A stretch of 64,000 nucleotides of DNA from Gemmatimonadota bacterium (GCA_027623325.1 JAQBXY010000012.1:1-64000), one strand, 5' to 3'. Counted from the stretch's first letter, positions 7,977-16,736 are shown. Notes: generated by a model from the sequence alone, not told the origin. Numbers and translations: made by a program.

Positions 7977-8312
7977 GTGGTCACCTTCTCGGACACCCTT
8001 CTCGACCGGACTTTCGCGGCGTTGGCGCACCCCACCCGGCGCGCAATCCTGACGCGACTCGCCACGGACGGGAGCGCATCGGTGAGTGATCTGGCCGAGC
8101 CGTTCGACGTCTCCCTCATGGCCGTTTCGAAGCACGTCAAGGTCATGGAGCGGGCAGGTCTGATTCGCCGAGAGAAAGACGGCCGCGTGCACCGATGCTC
8201 CTTCGATCCCGACTCGATTGAGGCGGCGAGTGACTGGATCGACATGCACCGGAAGTTCTGGACTGAACAGTTGGATTCGCTCGCAGCCTACTTGGAAGGA
8301 GGAGATCAATGA
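7977..8312 (+). CDS. ArsR-family transcriptional regulator
   Basis: About 111 residues from GTG 7977, which has GGAGAGG correctly spaced; a TTG at 7965 would overlap that site and is disfavoured. The winged helix-turn-helix is clear: LAHPTRRAILTRLATDGSASVSDLAEPFDVSLMAVSKHVKVMERAGLIRREKDGRVHRC. This is the subgroup without a metal-binding CxC motif that is commonly paired with an AHSA1/SRPBCC protein, as here. Its stop overlaps the start of the SRPBCC gene (ATGA), so both are co-translated from the promoter at 7918. It likely represses its own operon through the palindrome at 7946-7961. Confidence 0.92.
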   Translation: MVTFSDTLLDRTFAALAHPTRRAILTRLATDGSASVSDLAEPFDVSLMAVSKHVKVMERAGLIRREKDGRVHRCSFDPDSIEAASDWIDMHRKFWTEQLDSLAAYLEGGDQ

Positions 8313-8746
8313 GTGTGGAAACCACGACCTCGCTTCGGATCGTTCGGACGATCCAGGCGGACCGACAGGCGGTTTGGGACGCCTGGACGAAGCCGGAGCA
8401 CATGAGACGCTGGTCGTGCCCGGCCCCAGGCGGCGTCCAGGACATCCAGTCCGACTTCCGCGTGGGAGGATCGTTCACGATCTCGATGAACGTCGAGGAT
8501 GAAGCGCACACCGCGTTCGGCACCTACAAGGAGATCGATGAGCCGAACCGCCTGGTCTATACGTGGGACTGGCGGGAGGAGTCACACGCCATGGGCGAGA
8601 CCCTTGTCTCGGTCGAGTTCACGGAGAAGGGAGGCGCGACTGAGGTGGTCCTGGTGCACGACGGCTTCCCGGCAGTGGAAGCCAAGTCTGGTCATGAAGA
8701 GGGCTGGGGCGCGTGCCTCGCCCACTTCGAGGCGCTCTTCGCGTAG
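8309..8746 (+). CDS. SRPBCC domain protein (AHSA1 family)
   Basis: A 145-residue START-like/AHSA1 protein. Readable family features are RIVRTIQADRQAVWDAWTKPEHMRRWSCP at the N-terminus, FRVGGSFTISM, GTYKEIDEPNRLVYTWDW, and the C-terminal GHEEGWGACLAHFEALFA (consensus GW...l..L...l). Such proteins bind small hydrophobic ligands; in ArsR-linked pairs the ligand is usually unknown. Overlaps the ArsR gene by four bases. Confidence 0.9.
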   Translation: MSVETTTSLRIVRTIQADRQAVWDAWTKPEHMRRWSCPAPGGVQDIQSDFRVGGSFTISMNVEDEAHTAFGTYKEIDEPNRLVYTWDWREESHAMGETLVSVEFTEKGGATEVVLVHDGFPAVEAKSGHEEGWGACLAHFEALFA

Positions 8747-8766
8747 CCACGGCGGCACCGCGATAC

Positions 8767-8807
8767 ACAAGGAGGCCCGGGTACGTGGTGTGCCCGGACC
8801 TCCTTGT
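8767..8807. terminator. Hairpin terminator between convergent genes
   Basis: ACAAGGAGG at 8767-8775 and CCTCCTTGT at 8799-8807 pair perfectly, and the stem extends inward through CCGGG/CCCGG with one mismatch. It lies between the ends of the SRPBCC gene and the convergent LVIVD gene, so it can serve both strands. A strong run of T is absent. Confidence 0.6.
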
Positions 8808-8826
8808 CTTCACCGATGGAAGCCGA

Positions 8827-10875
8827 CTACGAAATCGGTCTCGTCTTCGGGAGTAGCTTCACCGACCAGAGCCCCGAGTTGGTATCGCTGAGGAAGACGT
8901 GACCTTTGTGCGGTTGCGCCCCCCAGACCATCGTGGCGTTCGGAGTGTACCCGACTGGCGAAGCGGACTTGAACACCGCCACCTCGCGACCCTGGGTGTA
9001 AAGGTTGCCCATCAGTTCGCCGCTGACGTCCACGACTCGGAGCCCGCCCTCGTAGTAGGCCTGATACAATTTGTCGTCCTCGACCCACATGTTGTGCGTG
9101 CCGAACTCGGGGACCTCGTAGCGCGCCACCATCTCCGGATTCTCGGGATCGGTGAAGTCGACGATCTGGATATAGCCCCGCGTGACGAGGGGAATACCGC
9201 CCGTGCCCGTCGCCGGATCGTAGCGGTCCTGGTACGAGCCCATGGATCCGGGATACCCCGCCCAGGCGAGCCCTCTCCGATTCATGATCTCGTCACCGAG
9301 GAAGAGGTAGGTCTTCCCTGTCTCTTCCTGGTAGTAGGGGAACGCGGCATGTGTTTGGCCGGACGGGGTGGCATACGACGTGACGAACACCGGCTTCTCC
9401 ACGGAACCACCCCAACGCCCGTCTCCGACGTCGACGACGACGACACCCGTGCCCCACTCCGAGGAGTACGCCAACCCTTCGTTGACCCAGACGTCGTGGA
9501 GGCGACTGTCGGGATGGTTGTATTCCGATACGTAGCGGGGGTTGTAGATGTCCGTCATGTCGACGATGACGTACTTGTCGCCATTGGACAGTGCGTAGAG
9601 GTAGTCGTCTTGGGCGAACATGTTGTGCACGCCGCCGGTGATGCCGTCTTCGAAGTTCGCGGCGACGACGGGGTGCCTCGGGTCGGCCATGTCCAAGATC
9701 ACCAGCCCGTCGCGGCGGTTCGTCGATCCTTCTCGGGACAGGACCGCGTACCGGCCATCCGGGGACGCCTTTACGTCGTTCACGGTCCGGGCATCGACCT
9801 GAACCGAGTCGACCTTCGTGATCGCGGCCGGATTGGTCACATCGTAGAAGAAGGCGAAGCCTCCGGAAATCTTGGAGCCGGTAATGGCGTAGTCGCGGCC
9901 GTCCACACCCTCGAAGACCCAGAGATCGGTCGTCCGGTACCAGTCCTCTAGCCCGTGTCCGACGATCTCCACTTCCTGGACGACGTCTCGAGCGGTTGCC
10001 AAGAAGGTGTGGCGAGCAGCGAGCCCGCCCGCACTGGCCGTGATCGTATGAATCCCGGGGATATCCGCGACGTAGGCACCATCGGCTCCGATCTGACCTG
10101 TGGCCGGGACACCCAGCATGCCATCGGTCGCCGTGTAGCTGTGAGACCAGCTGACCGGGACGTCGGCGCGCTGGGTGCCGGCAGCGTCGGTGACAATCGC
10201 CGCGAGGCGGATGACGTCACCCGTACGTGCTTCGGATGGCCCGCGGCTCAGCCTCAGCGCGGTGCCAGGAAACGGTTGGACCGAATACTCGATGGCCTCG
10301 CTTCGCCCCTCGAACGATGCCGTGATTGAAACCTGTCCGGGCCGTCCCCCGGTCACATTTCCGAAGGCGTCCACGGCGGCCACACGAATGTCTGAGGATG
10401 CCCAGCTCGCCGCGGGGTCCGGGCGCACCGAGCCGTCTGCGTGCGAGGCCATGACACGGTGAGCTAGCGTCGTGCCGACGAAGAGTGCCCCCGGCGCCGC
10501 ATCGATGGAGAGTGCTTCGACAGCGGGCCACGACACCACGATTGGAACGGACAGCGAGATGGGTTGCAGTCCGGAGTCGGCCGGCACCACCAGCGTCGCG
10601 ACGATCTGGTATTCGCCCTGGCTCAGCCCGGTCACCGCGCCGTCGTTGATCCGGACGGCGTCGCGTGGACCGGTCACGCGGAGGGTGGCGTCGACGTCCG
10701 CTCCGGAGGCGTCCACCGCACGCACTGTGAACGGAGTCTGCTGGCCGACCGCGACGGCCAGACGATCCGTGCTCGGCACCAGGCGGACGACGCGTGCCGC
10801 CTGACTCTGAGCTGCTACCGCGCCGGGGAAGCACAGCGCCACGAGCACGACGGGGAATAGGGTGCTTCGCTTCAT
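8827..10875 (-). CDS. Exported LVIVD-repeat beta-propeller protein with Ig-like N-terminal region
   Basis: A 682-residue secreted protein with a signal peptide ending near AVAAQ. Residues about 30-300 are beta-rich with bacterial Ig-like character (for example VSIASFEG-type strands, GTQRADVPVSWSH, GIHTITASAGG). Residues about 310-680 hold LVIVD repeats: DGLVILDMADPRHPVV, KYVIVDMTDIYNPRYV, GVVVVDVGDG, GYIQIVDFTDPENPEMV, GGLRVVDVSGEL. LVIVD repeats form cell-surface or periplasmic propellers of mostly unknown function. AAGGAA precedes the ATG. It is the last of three minus-strand genes and may be cotranscribed with the TolB-like lipoprotein 49 bases upstream. Confidence 0.88.
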   Translation of the reverse strand: MKRSTLFPVVLVALCFPGAVAAQSQAARVVRLVPSTDRLAVAVGQQTPFTVRAVDASGADVDATLRVTGPRDAVRINDGAVTGLSQGEYQIVATLVVPADSGLQPISLSVPIVVSWPAVEALSIDAAPGALFVGTTLAHRVMASHADGSVRPDPAASWASSDIRVAAVDAFGNVTGGRPGQVSITASFEGRSEAIEYSVQPFPGTALRLSRGPSEARTGDVIRLAAIVTDAAGTQRADVPVSWSHSYTATDGMLGVPATGQIGADGAYVADIPGIHTITASAGGLAARHTFLATARDVVQEVEIVGHGLEDWYRTTDLWVFEGVDGRDYAITGSKISGGFAFFYDVTNPAAITKVDSVQVDARTVNDVKASPDGRYAVLSREGSTNRRDGLVILDMADPRHPVVAANFEDGITGGVHNMFAQDDYLYALSNGDKYVIVDMTDIYNPRYVSEYNHPDSRLHDVWVNEGLAYSSEWGTGVVVVDVGDGRWGGSVEKPVFVTSYATPSGQTHAAFPYYQEETGKTYLFLGDEIMNRRGLAWAGYPGSMGSYQDRYDPATGTGGIPLVTRGYIQIVDFTDPENPEMVARYEVPEFGTHNMWVEDDKLYQAYYEGGLRVVDVSGELMGNLYTQGREVAVFKSASPVGYTPNATMVWGAQPHKGHVFLSDTNSGLWSVKLLPKTRPIS

Positions 10876-10924
10876 GTCGGTTCCTTGTTTGATCCCACGG
10901 GTACCCTACGTGTCCAGAGCTTCC

Positions 10925-11881
10925 CTAGGCGATCGGAATCCCGCGAAGCTCGGCCACCATGGCAATCTGCGAACCATCGGGACTAACCGCGAGTCGGGAC
11001 AGGACGAGGTGAAGTGCCGAGAAGTCGGCGATCGCCTCCCACCCGTCGGCGGAGCCGTTCGACCACGCGTACACGATCGACTCGTGGGCCATGAGCAGCG
11101 TCCCGTCCGGAGCCCATGCGTGGAAGTCCCCACCTTCGACCCCCTCGATGATCGGGACTGCCGCGGATCCGTCTCCCTGCAGGCGCATGATCGTACTCCC
11201 ACCGCCCTCATGTCTCTGCACGTAGCTCACATCGAACGATCCCGGGATCTTCTGGATCGAGCGGCCGATGTCTTCCGCGAGGACCACGACTCGACCGGTG
11301 CGGGTGTCACCCCTTTGCAGCGTTGCCGGGCTCCCCAGGACGAACATGACGACCGTCGTTTCGTCGACCCAGGCGTGGTACCCGACAGGGGCGACGTTCG
11401 GAAGGAGCACCGAACCATTCCTGCCGTCGGGACTGAAGCGCCACAGTCGTTGCGTCGAATCGGCCTCGACTCGGATCGTGGAGATGCCTGCACCGTCCGG
11501 GAGTGGGGTCGCCGAGTACTCACTTTCCGGATTGCTCGAGGTCACCCGCGTGACCATCCGAGCGGCCAGGTCATATCGCCAAATGTCCGCTTGCCCGTCG
11601 TGTTCGTCGATGGCGGTATACCAGAACCCCGATCCATCCGTGACGAAGTGGGGCTGATTGTCGTAGCCTGGGCGCTGCGTGACGTTCTCAGGCTGCCCGA
11701 TGCTGGGCGGGCCCGAAGTTTCCCAATGGAGATCCGCGATCAGGACGTCTGCGCCCTGTGGTGGCACGAACGGCGCCACCGTAGCCGTAGCTGGAGGATC
11801 GGATTCCACGGTGTCCGAGCCACAACCCACGGCGAGCAGGAGAGTCGCCGACCCGACGAGGACCCGCGCAGCAATCCTCAC
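10925..11881 (-). CDS. TolB-like (WD40/PD40) beta-propeller lipoprotein
   Basis: A 318-residue lipoprotein (signal MRIAARVLVGSATLLLAVGC). PD40-type propeller strands are seen as QPHFVTDGSGFWYTAIDEHDGQADIWRYDLAARMVTRVT, SEYSATPLPDGAGISTIR, LWRFSPDGR and RLAVSPDGSQIAMVAE. Such proteins scaffold protein contacts in the envelope rather than catalyse. Its GTG start overlaps the TGA of the upstream membrane-protein gene (GTGA), so the two are translated together. No enzyme motif is present. Confidence 0.8.
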   Translation of the reverse strand: MRIAARVLVGSATLLLAVGCGSDTVESDPPATATVAPFVPPQGADVLIADLHWETSGPPSIGQPENVTQRPGYDNQPHFVTDGSGFWYTAIDEHDGQADIWRYDLAARMVTRVTSSNPESEYSATPLPDGAGISTIRVEADSTQRLWRFSPDGRNGSVLLPNVAPVGYHAWVDETTVVMFVLGSPATLQRGDTRTGRVVVLAEDIGRSIQKIPGSFDVSYVQRHEGGGSTIMRLQGDGSAAVPIIEGVEGGDFHAWAPDGTLLMAHESIVYAWSNGSADGWEAIADFSALHLVLSRLAVSPDGSQIAMVAELRGIPIA

Positions 11882-13830
11882 GATTGCAGCGAGGCGATGA
11901 GCGACGCGCAGCTCCCGGGAGCCCCACCGCTACCGAGGACGAGGCTCAGGAAACGAGGCAGGAAGCCATCCAGTTGCTGCCCTCTCGCTCCGAGTACCCC
12001 ACTTTCGGCAAGATCGAAGAGCTCACGTTCGCCCGGTACGCGGACGATGGCTCGCTCGGCGCGCCGCCGCCAATCGTCGTAGGTCTGATCAGGACCGAAG
12101 ACCATTTTGTGCAGGTTGATGCACGGAGCCAGCATGTTGAACGTCGCGAAATACTCCCAACGGAGGCCTCGGAGGGCGTCCTCGTTTTCCACGAGGGCGG
12201 GGACGCCTTGGAGAAGTGCCCGCGCATCTTCCGGAATGAGACCGGCCCGTGACTTCTTGGCTGCCCCCAGGGCGCCATCGCGGGCCCACCCCAGCGACTC
12301 AGCGCGGTCGGGCTCGCCGATTCTGACGTAGTATCCTTCGAGCCCATCCGCGCCCATTCGGGTGAGCTCGACACCGATCAGATTGTCCAGAAGGGTCGGC
12401 CCCTGGTCGATGAGCAGAAAGCCCGTGGAGATGAGCTCCCGCAGTGTATGTTCGGCGTCGTCGGGTTGGCCGCTCGCGACCTCGACGGCGGCCTTGGCGA
12501 CCTGAGCCAAGCCCGCCGTGCGGAATGCCTGAAAGCGGGGCCAGGGCAACTCCTGGAAGGTCATCGAGTCCGGGAACGGCAGTGACCAGCGCCCGCTCAC
12601 GACATCGACCATGTCGGCCCGGGCTAGGAGGTGGAACTCGGCGTGAGCGGGGTGCCCCGCCGCCTGCCGTAGGGCAGCCTGATCCTGGCTCGAGAAGTCC
12701 CTGAGCGGCCTACGCATGAGGTCGGAGGCCACAGATTCCGAAAACGGGTCGGGGAAGTCCGGGCTTGGGAACCAACCCATCTGATATGCGGTGCCCGGGG
12801 CTCGCTCCATCGGCTCTGCCCCATCCGTGAGGCCCACGAAGGCGATGTTCTGCAGAGCGGATCCGGCCTGGGCAGAGGTAACCGATCCGTCCTTCTCCAC
12901 GGCGAAGCGCCTGAGTACCTCGGCGCTGCCCGCCATCTCCTGAACAGCCAGGAAGGTCGGGACGGCGATCTCTGCCAGAATCGGACCGATCGCTGTGGTG
13001 ACCGCAATGGTGACCGTCGGACCAAAGGCGAGCACGAACAGCGCGACAACGATCGCCGCGCCCGTTCGGAAACGACCGCCCTCGCGACGCGTACCGGCAC
13101 CGAGCGCGACGGCTTCACCCGCGGCGTCGAGTCGCTCGTTCCAGGCCTCGGATTCCGTGTGGATCCGATTGACCCCTTCCTGAGCGTTCCACTCGGTCTG
13201 GAGACCACGCACTGTCGTGTTCTGAGCAATGACGAAGAAGCCACCCCCGGCCGCCATGATCCCCATCGGTCCCATCGTCATCAACCAGATGCCTGACGGC
13301 GTGACGAACCCGCGGGCGGCGAGAAGGATCGCCACGCCGAATCCGACGACGAGCCAGATCGAAGCACCGAGAAGGAGTACCGCACCGCGGAGACGCGCAC
13401 GTACGACGGAAACCTGCCGCTCTTCGTCGAGGGACCCGAAGTGCCGCTTACCCTGAATCAGGAAGCCCGTGTCACGACCAGAGTCACACAATACCTCGAG
13501 AATCGTGAGCGTGCCGTACCCCATGTCCGAGGCTCGGGCCGCTCCGTTCATGAGCATCCAGAAGTGGCCGAAGGCGAACACGATGAGCACGGCGCCGAGC
13601 GCGGCGATGCCCATTCCAAGTTCCCAGTTGTCTTCGAAGGGACCGAGACTGTAGAAAGGCTGCTCGACGGCCAGCGCCCACAGAAGCGGTAGAACAAGAA
13701 TCAGACTCCCCGTCCAATTCAATCCAATGACGCGCCAGAGCTCTCCCTGCAGGCGCTCCATGCCCGGAGGAGGCCACGAGAGCGGAGGAGTGGACGTCGG
13801 AGCTGGCCGTGGAGCGTCTTCTTTGCTCAT
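11878..13830 (-). CDS. Large membrane protein, unknown function
   Basis: About 650 residues from ATG 13830 (GGAAGAG ribosome site upstream; the frame extends to 13881 without support). Hydrophobic segments lie near residues 37-55, 70-95, 150-175, 185-205 and 260-300, the last group IVVALFVLAFGPTVTIAVTTAIGPILAEIAVPTFL. The C-terminal half (about 300-650) is soluble and alpha-helical, with conserved-looking CINLHKMVFGPDQTYDDWRRRAERAIVR. The N-terminus is Pro-rich. I do not recognise the family. It heads the operon with the TolB-like lipoprotein, so the pair may form a complex. Confidence 0.7.
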   Translation of the reverse strand: MSKEDAPRPAPTSTPPLSWPPPGMERLQGELWRVIGLNWTGSLILVLPLLWALAVEQPFYSLGPFEDNWELGMGIAALGAVLIVFAFGHFWMLMNGAARASDMGYGTLTILEVLCDSGRDTGFLIQGKRHFGSLDEERQVSVVRARLRGAVLLLGASIWLVVGFGVAILLAARGFVTPSGIWLMTMGPMGIMAAGGGFFVIAQNTTVRGLQTEWNAQEGVNRIHTESEAWNERLDAAGEAVALGAGTRREGGRFRTGAAIVVALFVLAFGPTVTIAVTTAIGPILAEIAVPTFLAVQEMAGSAEVLRRFAVEKDGSVTSAQAGSALQNIAFVGLTDGAEPMERAPGTAYQMGWFPSPDFPDPFSESVASDLMRRPLRDFSSQDQAALRQAAGHPAHAEFHLLARADMVDVVSGRWSLPFPDSMTFQELPWPRFQAFRTAGLAQVAKAAVEVASGQPDDAEHTLRELISTGFLLIDQGPTLLDNLIGVELTRMGADGLEGYYVRIGEPDRAESLGWARDGALGAAKKSRAGLIPEDARALLQGVPALVENEDALRGLRWEYFATFNMLAPCINLHKMVFGPDQTYDDWRRRAERAIVRVPGERELFDLAESGVLGARGQQLDGFLPRFLSLVLGSGGAPGSCASLIASLQS

Positions 13831-13917
13831 CACTCTTCCCAGGATCGGTGTGCGGCGGGGATCGCTGGCAAGATAGTACAAGATTTCGTGTCACGCGCCG
13901 GTTTTTCTGTACGGTGT

Positions 13918-13929
13918 CACAACGTTGTG
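13918..13929. promoter_or_regulatory. 12-bp palindrome in a divergent intergenic region
   Basis: CACAACGTTGTG is perfectly self-complementary and lies in the 157-base gap between the divergently transcribed membrane-protein gene (13830) and lipoprotein gene (13988). A regulator site is possible but no regulator can be named; nothing else stands out in this gap. Confidence 0.3.
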
Positions 13930-13987
13930 CCCTCGCTCGTCCTTGAGATGGCAGTCCAGCAACGTGGAACACGGATGAGGAGGTGCT

Positions 13988-14398
13988 GTGAGTTGGCAGT
14001 CGATCGGCGCATGGAGTGTCTTGACCGCGATGGTCTTCGCCGGGTGCGGTGATTCGCTGGGGCTCGACACGCAGGAGCACCTCGCCGGTTCGTGGAATTG
14101 GGTTGAGTCATCCGGTGGTATCGCCGGTGTGACGCTCACGCCAGCGTCGACGGGCGAGACGATGACGCTTCGGTTCCCGTCGGCGGGATTGGTCGAGCTG
14201 ATCAGGAACGGCGCGTTCGTGCGATCCTCGACCTACACGCTGACTCCGGTTTTGGAGGAGGACTCGTTCGGAATCGAGTACGAGCCGCCCCTTTTGGGAT
14301 TCGAGACGCAGACCGGGACCCTCCTCAGGGGTGACACGCTCGTGCTCGCCGACGGCTGCTGTGATGGCTTCGTCTATCGTTGGGTGAGGGCTCGGTGA
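13988..14398 (+). CDS. Lipoprotein with lipocalin-like beta-rich domain, unknown function
   Basis: A 136-residue lipoprotein (signal SIGAWSVLTAMVFAGC) starting at GTG 13988 after GAGGAGGTG. The mature part, with HLAGSWNWVESSGGIAG and later LRGDTLVLADGCCDGFVYRWVRAR, has the pattern of META/lipocalin-like small beta-barrels in which a G-x-W motif opens the fold. The CC pair near the C-terminus is notable. Its TGA overlaps the GTG of the DUF6174 gene. Confidence 0.65.
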   Translation: MSWQSIGAWSVLTAMVFAGCGDSLGLDTQEHLAGSWNWVESSGGIAGVTLTPASTGETMTLRFPSAGLVELIRNGAFVRSSTYTLTPVLEEDSFGIEYEPPLLGFETQTGTLLRGDTLVLADGCCDGFVYRWVRAR

Positions 14399-14874
14399 GC
14401 ATCCGACCTCTTGGGGGCGCGGGCATCGTCTTCGGTGGCGCGATCCTGCTCGGTTCGTGCGGCACGCTCGGCTTGGGTTCGAGCGTCCTGGACGAACTCG
14501 AGCGCAACCAGGAGCGGTGGGAGCGCGTGGCGCCGGCTGCGTACCAGTACGCTGTGGAGAGGCTGTGCTTTTGTGGCCTCGAGGCCCGCGGCCCCGTCCG
14601 AGTCACGGTGGTGGGGAGTGCCGTCTCGTCACGCGTCTATGTCGACTCCGGCGACCCGGTGCCCGCCAACTTCGGGGAATCGTTCCCCACGGTCCCAGGC
14701 CTCTTCGACATCCTGCGCGACGCCATCGATCGCGACGCACATGAGATCCGGGTGACCTACGATCCCGAGACCGGCGTCCCGATCGACTTCTGGATCGACT
14801 ACCTGGAAATGGCGATCGACGAGGAACTCGGAATCCGGGTTACGGAGGCCGTGGCTCAGCCGCTGTTCCGCTAA
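14395..14874 (+). CDS. DUF6174 family lipoprotein
   Basis: 159 residues from GTG 14395, which overlaps the previous stop (GTGA) and has GAGGG upstream; a TTG at 14380 is less likely. Lipoprotein signal ends at LLGSC. The mature part shows the DUF6174 pattern: NQERWERVAPAAYQYAVERLCFCGLEARGPVRVTVVG, then VPGLFDILRDAI and IRVTYDPETGVPIDFWIDYLE. Function of the family is unknown. It is coupled to the preceding lipoprotein. Confidence 0.82.
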   Translation: MSIRPLGGAGIVFGGAILLGSCGTLGLGSSVLDELERNQERWERVAPAAYQYAVERLCFCGLEARGPVRVTVVGSAVSSRVYVDSGDPVPANFGESFPTVPGLFDILRDAIDRDAHEIRVTYDPETGVPIDFWIDYLEMAIDEELGIRVTEAVAQPLFR

Positions 14875-14911
14875 CGGAGTGTCGTCGGAGCAACGGCTCC
14901 CGGCCGTCGAT

Positions 14912-14941
14912 GCATCCAAGACTTCTGACAGTGATGGATGC
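14912..14941. promoter_or_regulatory. Inverted repeat upstream of blaI-like gene
   Basis: GCATCCA (14912-14918) and TGGATGC (14935-14941) are perfect 7-base arms around a 16-base spacer just before the BlaI-family gene. It could be the regulator's own operator. It would overlap an ATG at 14938, which is one reason for preferring the GTG start at 14956. Confidence 0.4.
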
Positions 14942-14955
14942 CCAGGAGTGATACC

Positions 14956-15351
14956 GTGCAGGATTCCGTCGGCCTAACCGGCCTCCAACTCTCGATTCTC
15001 CGTGTTCTGTGGGAACGAGGCGAGGCGACCACTCAAGACGTGTGGGAGCGGCTGACGGAAGGCCGACCCCTCGCGCTGACCACGGTCGCCACCATCATGT
15101 CGCGACTCGAGCGCAAGCAGGTCCTCACCCACCGCCGCGAGGGTAGGCAGCACGTGTATCGCGCGACGGTCACGCGGTCCGAGGTTCGCCGCTCGAAAGT
15201 CAAAGAGCTGACCGAGAACCTGTTCGGCGGTGACCCTTCCGCACTCTTGAGTCATCTGGTCCGAGCCGACGACGTCGATGCGGGCGAGTTGAAACGGATT
15301 CGCGCTCTGATCGAGACCGCCATGGAGGACGATGACGTCGCCGATCTCTGA
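14956..15351 (+). CDS. BlaI/MecI/CopY-family transcriptional repressor
   Basis: About 131 residues from GTG 14956, preceded by AGGAG; ATG 14938 in the same frame is the alternative. The winged helix matches the family closely: LTGLQLSILRVLWERGEATTQDVWERLTEGRPLALTTVATIMSRLERKQVLTHRREGRQHVYRATVTRSEV, followed by a helical dimerisation tail LTENLFGGDPSALLSHLV. BlaI repressors are inactivated by proteolysis triggered by the partner M56 membrane peptidase, whose gene overlaps by 20 bases. There is no beta-lactamase gene next to it. Confidence 0.93.
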   Translation: MQDSVGLTGLQLSILRVLWERGEATTQDVWERLTEGRPLALTTVATIMSRLERKQVLTHRREGRQHVYRATVTRSEVRRSKVKELTENLFGGDPSALLSHLVRADDVDAGELKRIRALIETAMEDDDVADL

Positions 15352-16621
15352 CGTCGGGCTCGGCCTGGTTTCAGTCGTTGCTACCGGGTGGCTGCTGACC
15401 TACCTCCTGCACAGTACGGTCTTGATCGGTTGTGCGTGCCTGGTGACGCATGTCTTGGACGCGCGTGCGCAGATCGCGGACTTGATTTGGAAGACCGCAC
15501 TGGTGGGCGGGGTGGTGAGCGCAACTCTGGCTCAGGCCCTGGTGCCGAGCCGCCCGTCGACGGGATGGGTCGAACGCGCGCCTGAGGTCGTCCGACGCGT
15601 GGAGGTGCTTCAGGAGACCACAAGCTCGGTGGAGCCGTCCTGGACCGGCGTCACTGCGGGTGGAGTGGTCCAGGTCGAGGCCCGACTCCTCGAGCCGAGC
15701 CCCGAATGCCGGGCGGCCCTGAGGCAGGGGGTCCTCGGCGGCGCCGATTGGATCCGCGGAGTCGACGAGTCGTGTGCCACGCCGGGCGGGCTTCGTTGGT
15801 TCCACGGGCTTCTTGCGCTCTGGCTCGGCGGTGGGGCGGTGGGATTGGCCGTTCTGGCCCAACGCCATCGAGCTCTTTCGACGGTGTTGTCCTCCCAAGA
15901 GGAGGTTCTGCCGGGGACACAGGCACTCTTGGACCAACTCCTCGAAGGCGAGAGCGGACTGGCGGTCCGGATCGGGTCGTCGGAGCGGGTAGCTGGACCC
16001 TGCGTCGTGAGCGGCGGTGTAATCGTTCTCCCGCGTAGGTGTGAAGTCGAACTGACCCGCGCCGAACTTCGCGCGGTCCTCGCGCACGAATTGGCTCACG
16101 TGGCCCGGCGCGATTTCCACTGGCTCAGCGGCATACGGGTCGGCGCCACGTTCTTGTGGCTTCAGCCTTTGAACTGGTTCGCGTGGACTCGACTCCTCTA
16201 CAGCACGGAACTCTCGTGTGACCAACGGGCCGTCACGCGGACCGGTGAGCGGATGGGGCTGGCCACTGCGATCGCCCGGGTCGCCGAATGGGTTACCCCC
16301 GCGCTCGCGGTGCGAGGCGCCATATTCATGACCGGCAGGAGTCGGACCGGGCTGTCCGATCGAGTCGCGCTTATCCTCCGCCCGAGACCTTCGTCGAGCG
16401 AATCGCGATGGCTTCTCCCGGCGGTAGCCCTCCTCATGCTCGGACCGCTCCTCTTGCTTCCCGTCGTGCCGGCGCCGTCGACACAGAGGGCATCAATCAC
16501 GATTCGTGAGAGCCGAGAAGTGGTTCGGCTCTCCGCAGAGACGAACGGCGCGGGACGCATCGAGTTTTCGGAGCACAGGGTCCTGGTGGCAGCCTTCGTT
16601 CCTGCGGACACACTCCCGTAG
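15332..16621 (+). CDS. M56-family (BlaR1/MecR1-like) membrane zinc metallopeptidase
   Basis: 429 residues with N-terminal transmembrane helices (about 10-35, 45-65, 145-165) and the gluzincin motif HELAHVARRDFHW (HExxH) followed downstream by YSTELSCDQRAV, which supplies the third ligand region. A last hydrophobic segment sits near residue 365 (WLLPAVALLMLGPLLLLPV). It ends soon after, so it lacks the penicillin-binding sensor domain of true BlaR1; the signal sensed must be different. GGAGG precedes the ATG. Forms the signalling pair with the BlaI-like repressor. Confidence 0.9.
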   Translation: MTSPISDVGLGLVSVVATGWLLTYLLHSTVLIGCACLVTHVLDARAQIADLIWKTALVGGVVSATLAQALVPSRPSTGWVERAPEVVRRVEVLQETTSSVEPSWTGVTAGGVVQVEARLLEPSPECRAALRQGVLGGADWIRGVDESCATPGGLRWFHGLLALWLGGGAVGLAVLAQRHRALSTVLSSQEEVLPGTQALLDQLLEGESGLAVRIGSSERVAGPCVVSGGVIVLPRRCEVELTRAELRAVLAHELAHVARRDFHWLSGIRVGATFLWLQPLNWFAWTRLLYSTELSCDQRAVTRTGERMGLATAIARVAEWVTPALAVRGAIFMTGRSRTGLSDRVALILRPRPSSSESRWLLPAVALLMLGPLLLLPVVPAPSTQRASITIRESREVVRLSAETNGAGRIEFSEHRVLVAAFVPADTLP

Positions 16622-16636
16622 CGGGCAGCGTTCGGT

Positions 16637-16652
16637 AGGGAGGCGCCTCCCT
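16637..16652. terminator. 16-bp palindrome after the M56 gene
   Basis: AGGGAGGCGCCTCCCT is perfectly self-complementary and lies 15 bases after the stop of the M56 gene in the 115-base gap before menF. It may fold into a short terminator hairpin without a T-run, or be a protein-binding site. A possible -10 (TATATT, 16679-16684) for the menaquinone operon follows, without a good -35. Confidence 0.4.
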
Positions 16653-16736
16653 CACCTCCGTGATCGCGGCCGAGCCCCTATATTGGCGGGCCGGTCGTCC
16701 AAAGGGGCAACCGGCCGTAATCTGCCAGGAGCGTCG

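Noticed and set aside
8899..9951. Plus-strand frame of 350 codons within the LVIVD gene
   Set aside because: Complementary frame of repeated VD-rich sequence; the real LVIVD protein explains the strand.
10862..12082. Plus-strand frame of 406 codons across the TolB-like lipoprotein gene
   Set aside because: Translation has no recognisable fold and runs through two real minus-strand genes.
14956..16621. Beta-lactam resistance locus
   Set aside because: BlaI and M56 alone do not give resistance; no beta-lactamase or PBP2a gene is adjacent and the sensor domain is missing.
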